Shown here piece by piece: positions 63,947 to 64,000 of a DNA stretch of 64,000 nucleotides (positions are counted from its first letter, which is position 1; the number at the start of each line of letters is the position of its first letter). The translations under genes were made by a program, and so were the position numbers. The stretch comes from JAZKHT01 sp040385245 (GTDB lineage: Bacteria > Pseudomonadota > Alphaproteobacteria > Rhodobacterales > Rhodobacteraceae): contig JAZKHT010000002.1 of assembly GCA_040385245.1 (NCBI GenBank), positions 104,414 through 168,413 of the forward strand, read 5' to 3'. The notes under the pieces are model-generated. The model was not told the DNA's origin. It saw only the letters and a list, made by a program, of their open reading frames with translations, and searched no databases.

Positions 63947-64000
63947 TGTGTTTCGGCATGCAATTTTGACCCCTTAGGCGGGGTAATCGGCGTCCAATTT
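63947..64000. mobile_element. Left end of IS21-like insertion sequence
   Basis: Begins TGTGTTTCGG right where hsdM homology ends and contains AATTTTGACCCC (63962-63973) and the start of a second CCAATTT (63994-64000) about 32 bases later. Repeated TTTTGACCCC-type blocks at the ends are a hallmark of IS21-family elements. The element leaves the window, so its transposase genes istA and istB are not seen. Confidence 0.75.

Overview
The window is a high-GC alphaproteobacterial chromosome segment. Codon use, gene families (DUF599, a pyrB/inactive-dihydroorotase pair, three deformylases before fmt, split MnmC halves, plant-type glutamate-cysteine ligase) and a short intergenic repeat point to Rhodobacterales (Rhodobacter/Roseobacter relatives). 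This is an inference from the sequence; no 16S gene or tRNA was recognised here.

Layout. 1-2.4 kb: the 3' end of a large membrane protein with an amidotransferase-like fold, then a convergent DUF599 membrane protein. 2.4-6.4 kb: glcDEF, the glycolate oxidase operon, with a clear sigma70-type promoter overlapped by a palindrome. 6.4-7.9 kb: a secreted trypsin-like protease, then an Hsp20 chaperone behind a probable RpoH promoter. 7.9-10.5 kb: an ECF sigma factor translationally coupled to a membrane-anchored VWA protein that may be its regulator. 10.6-20.4 kb: a small peptidoglycan-binding protein, gabD, an alpha/beta hydrolase, an OmpA protein with duplicated C-terminal domain, ubiA/rsmE (divergent) and gshA. 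20.4-24.3 kb: DUF805, then the operon pyrB / small membrane protein / pyrC-like / plsY. 24.4-32.4 kb: uracil-DNA glycosylase and moaB, a DsbD-like periplasmic protein, yqgE, an aromatic aminotransferase, a sulfurtransferase, smpB, a two-pore-helix-type K+ channel, an EamA exporter and dapA. 32.5-40.7 kb: a soluble lytic transglycosylase, two tandem EamA transporters leading into mnmD, the divergent FAD partner of mnmD, a flavin reductase, lrgAB, a GNAT and a GFA protein. 40.9-50.3 kb: smc, a MOSC protein, an MltB-like transglycosylase, two late cobalamin genes and a PatB/MalY lyase. 50.5-52.9 kb: def-def-def-fmt. 53-58.3 kb: TetR, TRIC channel, rnhA, ispH, a NYN nuclease and folK.

From about 58.33 kb onward the sequence changes character: lower GC, different codon use and typical accessory genes. 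This island holds a MerR-like regulator, a divergent IS1-type DDE protein with an extra zinc-binding-like C-terminal domain, and a type I restriction-modification locus. That locus is broken twice: hsdR carries a one-base deletion and hsdM is cut inside its catalytic region by the left end of an IS21-like element that runs off the window. rpoZ, which often follows folK in related genomes, is not here, which fits an insertion at that point.

Five copies of a Rhodobacterales-type intergenic element (C-rich stem followed by GGATATTT and a purine-rich tail) are scattered through the core region, one of them supplying the ribosome binding site of glcE. Gene packing is tight: at least thirteen gene pairs overlap by exactly four bases (ATGA or GTGA). 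There is no stretch over 300 bases without a gene.
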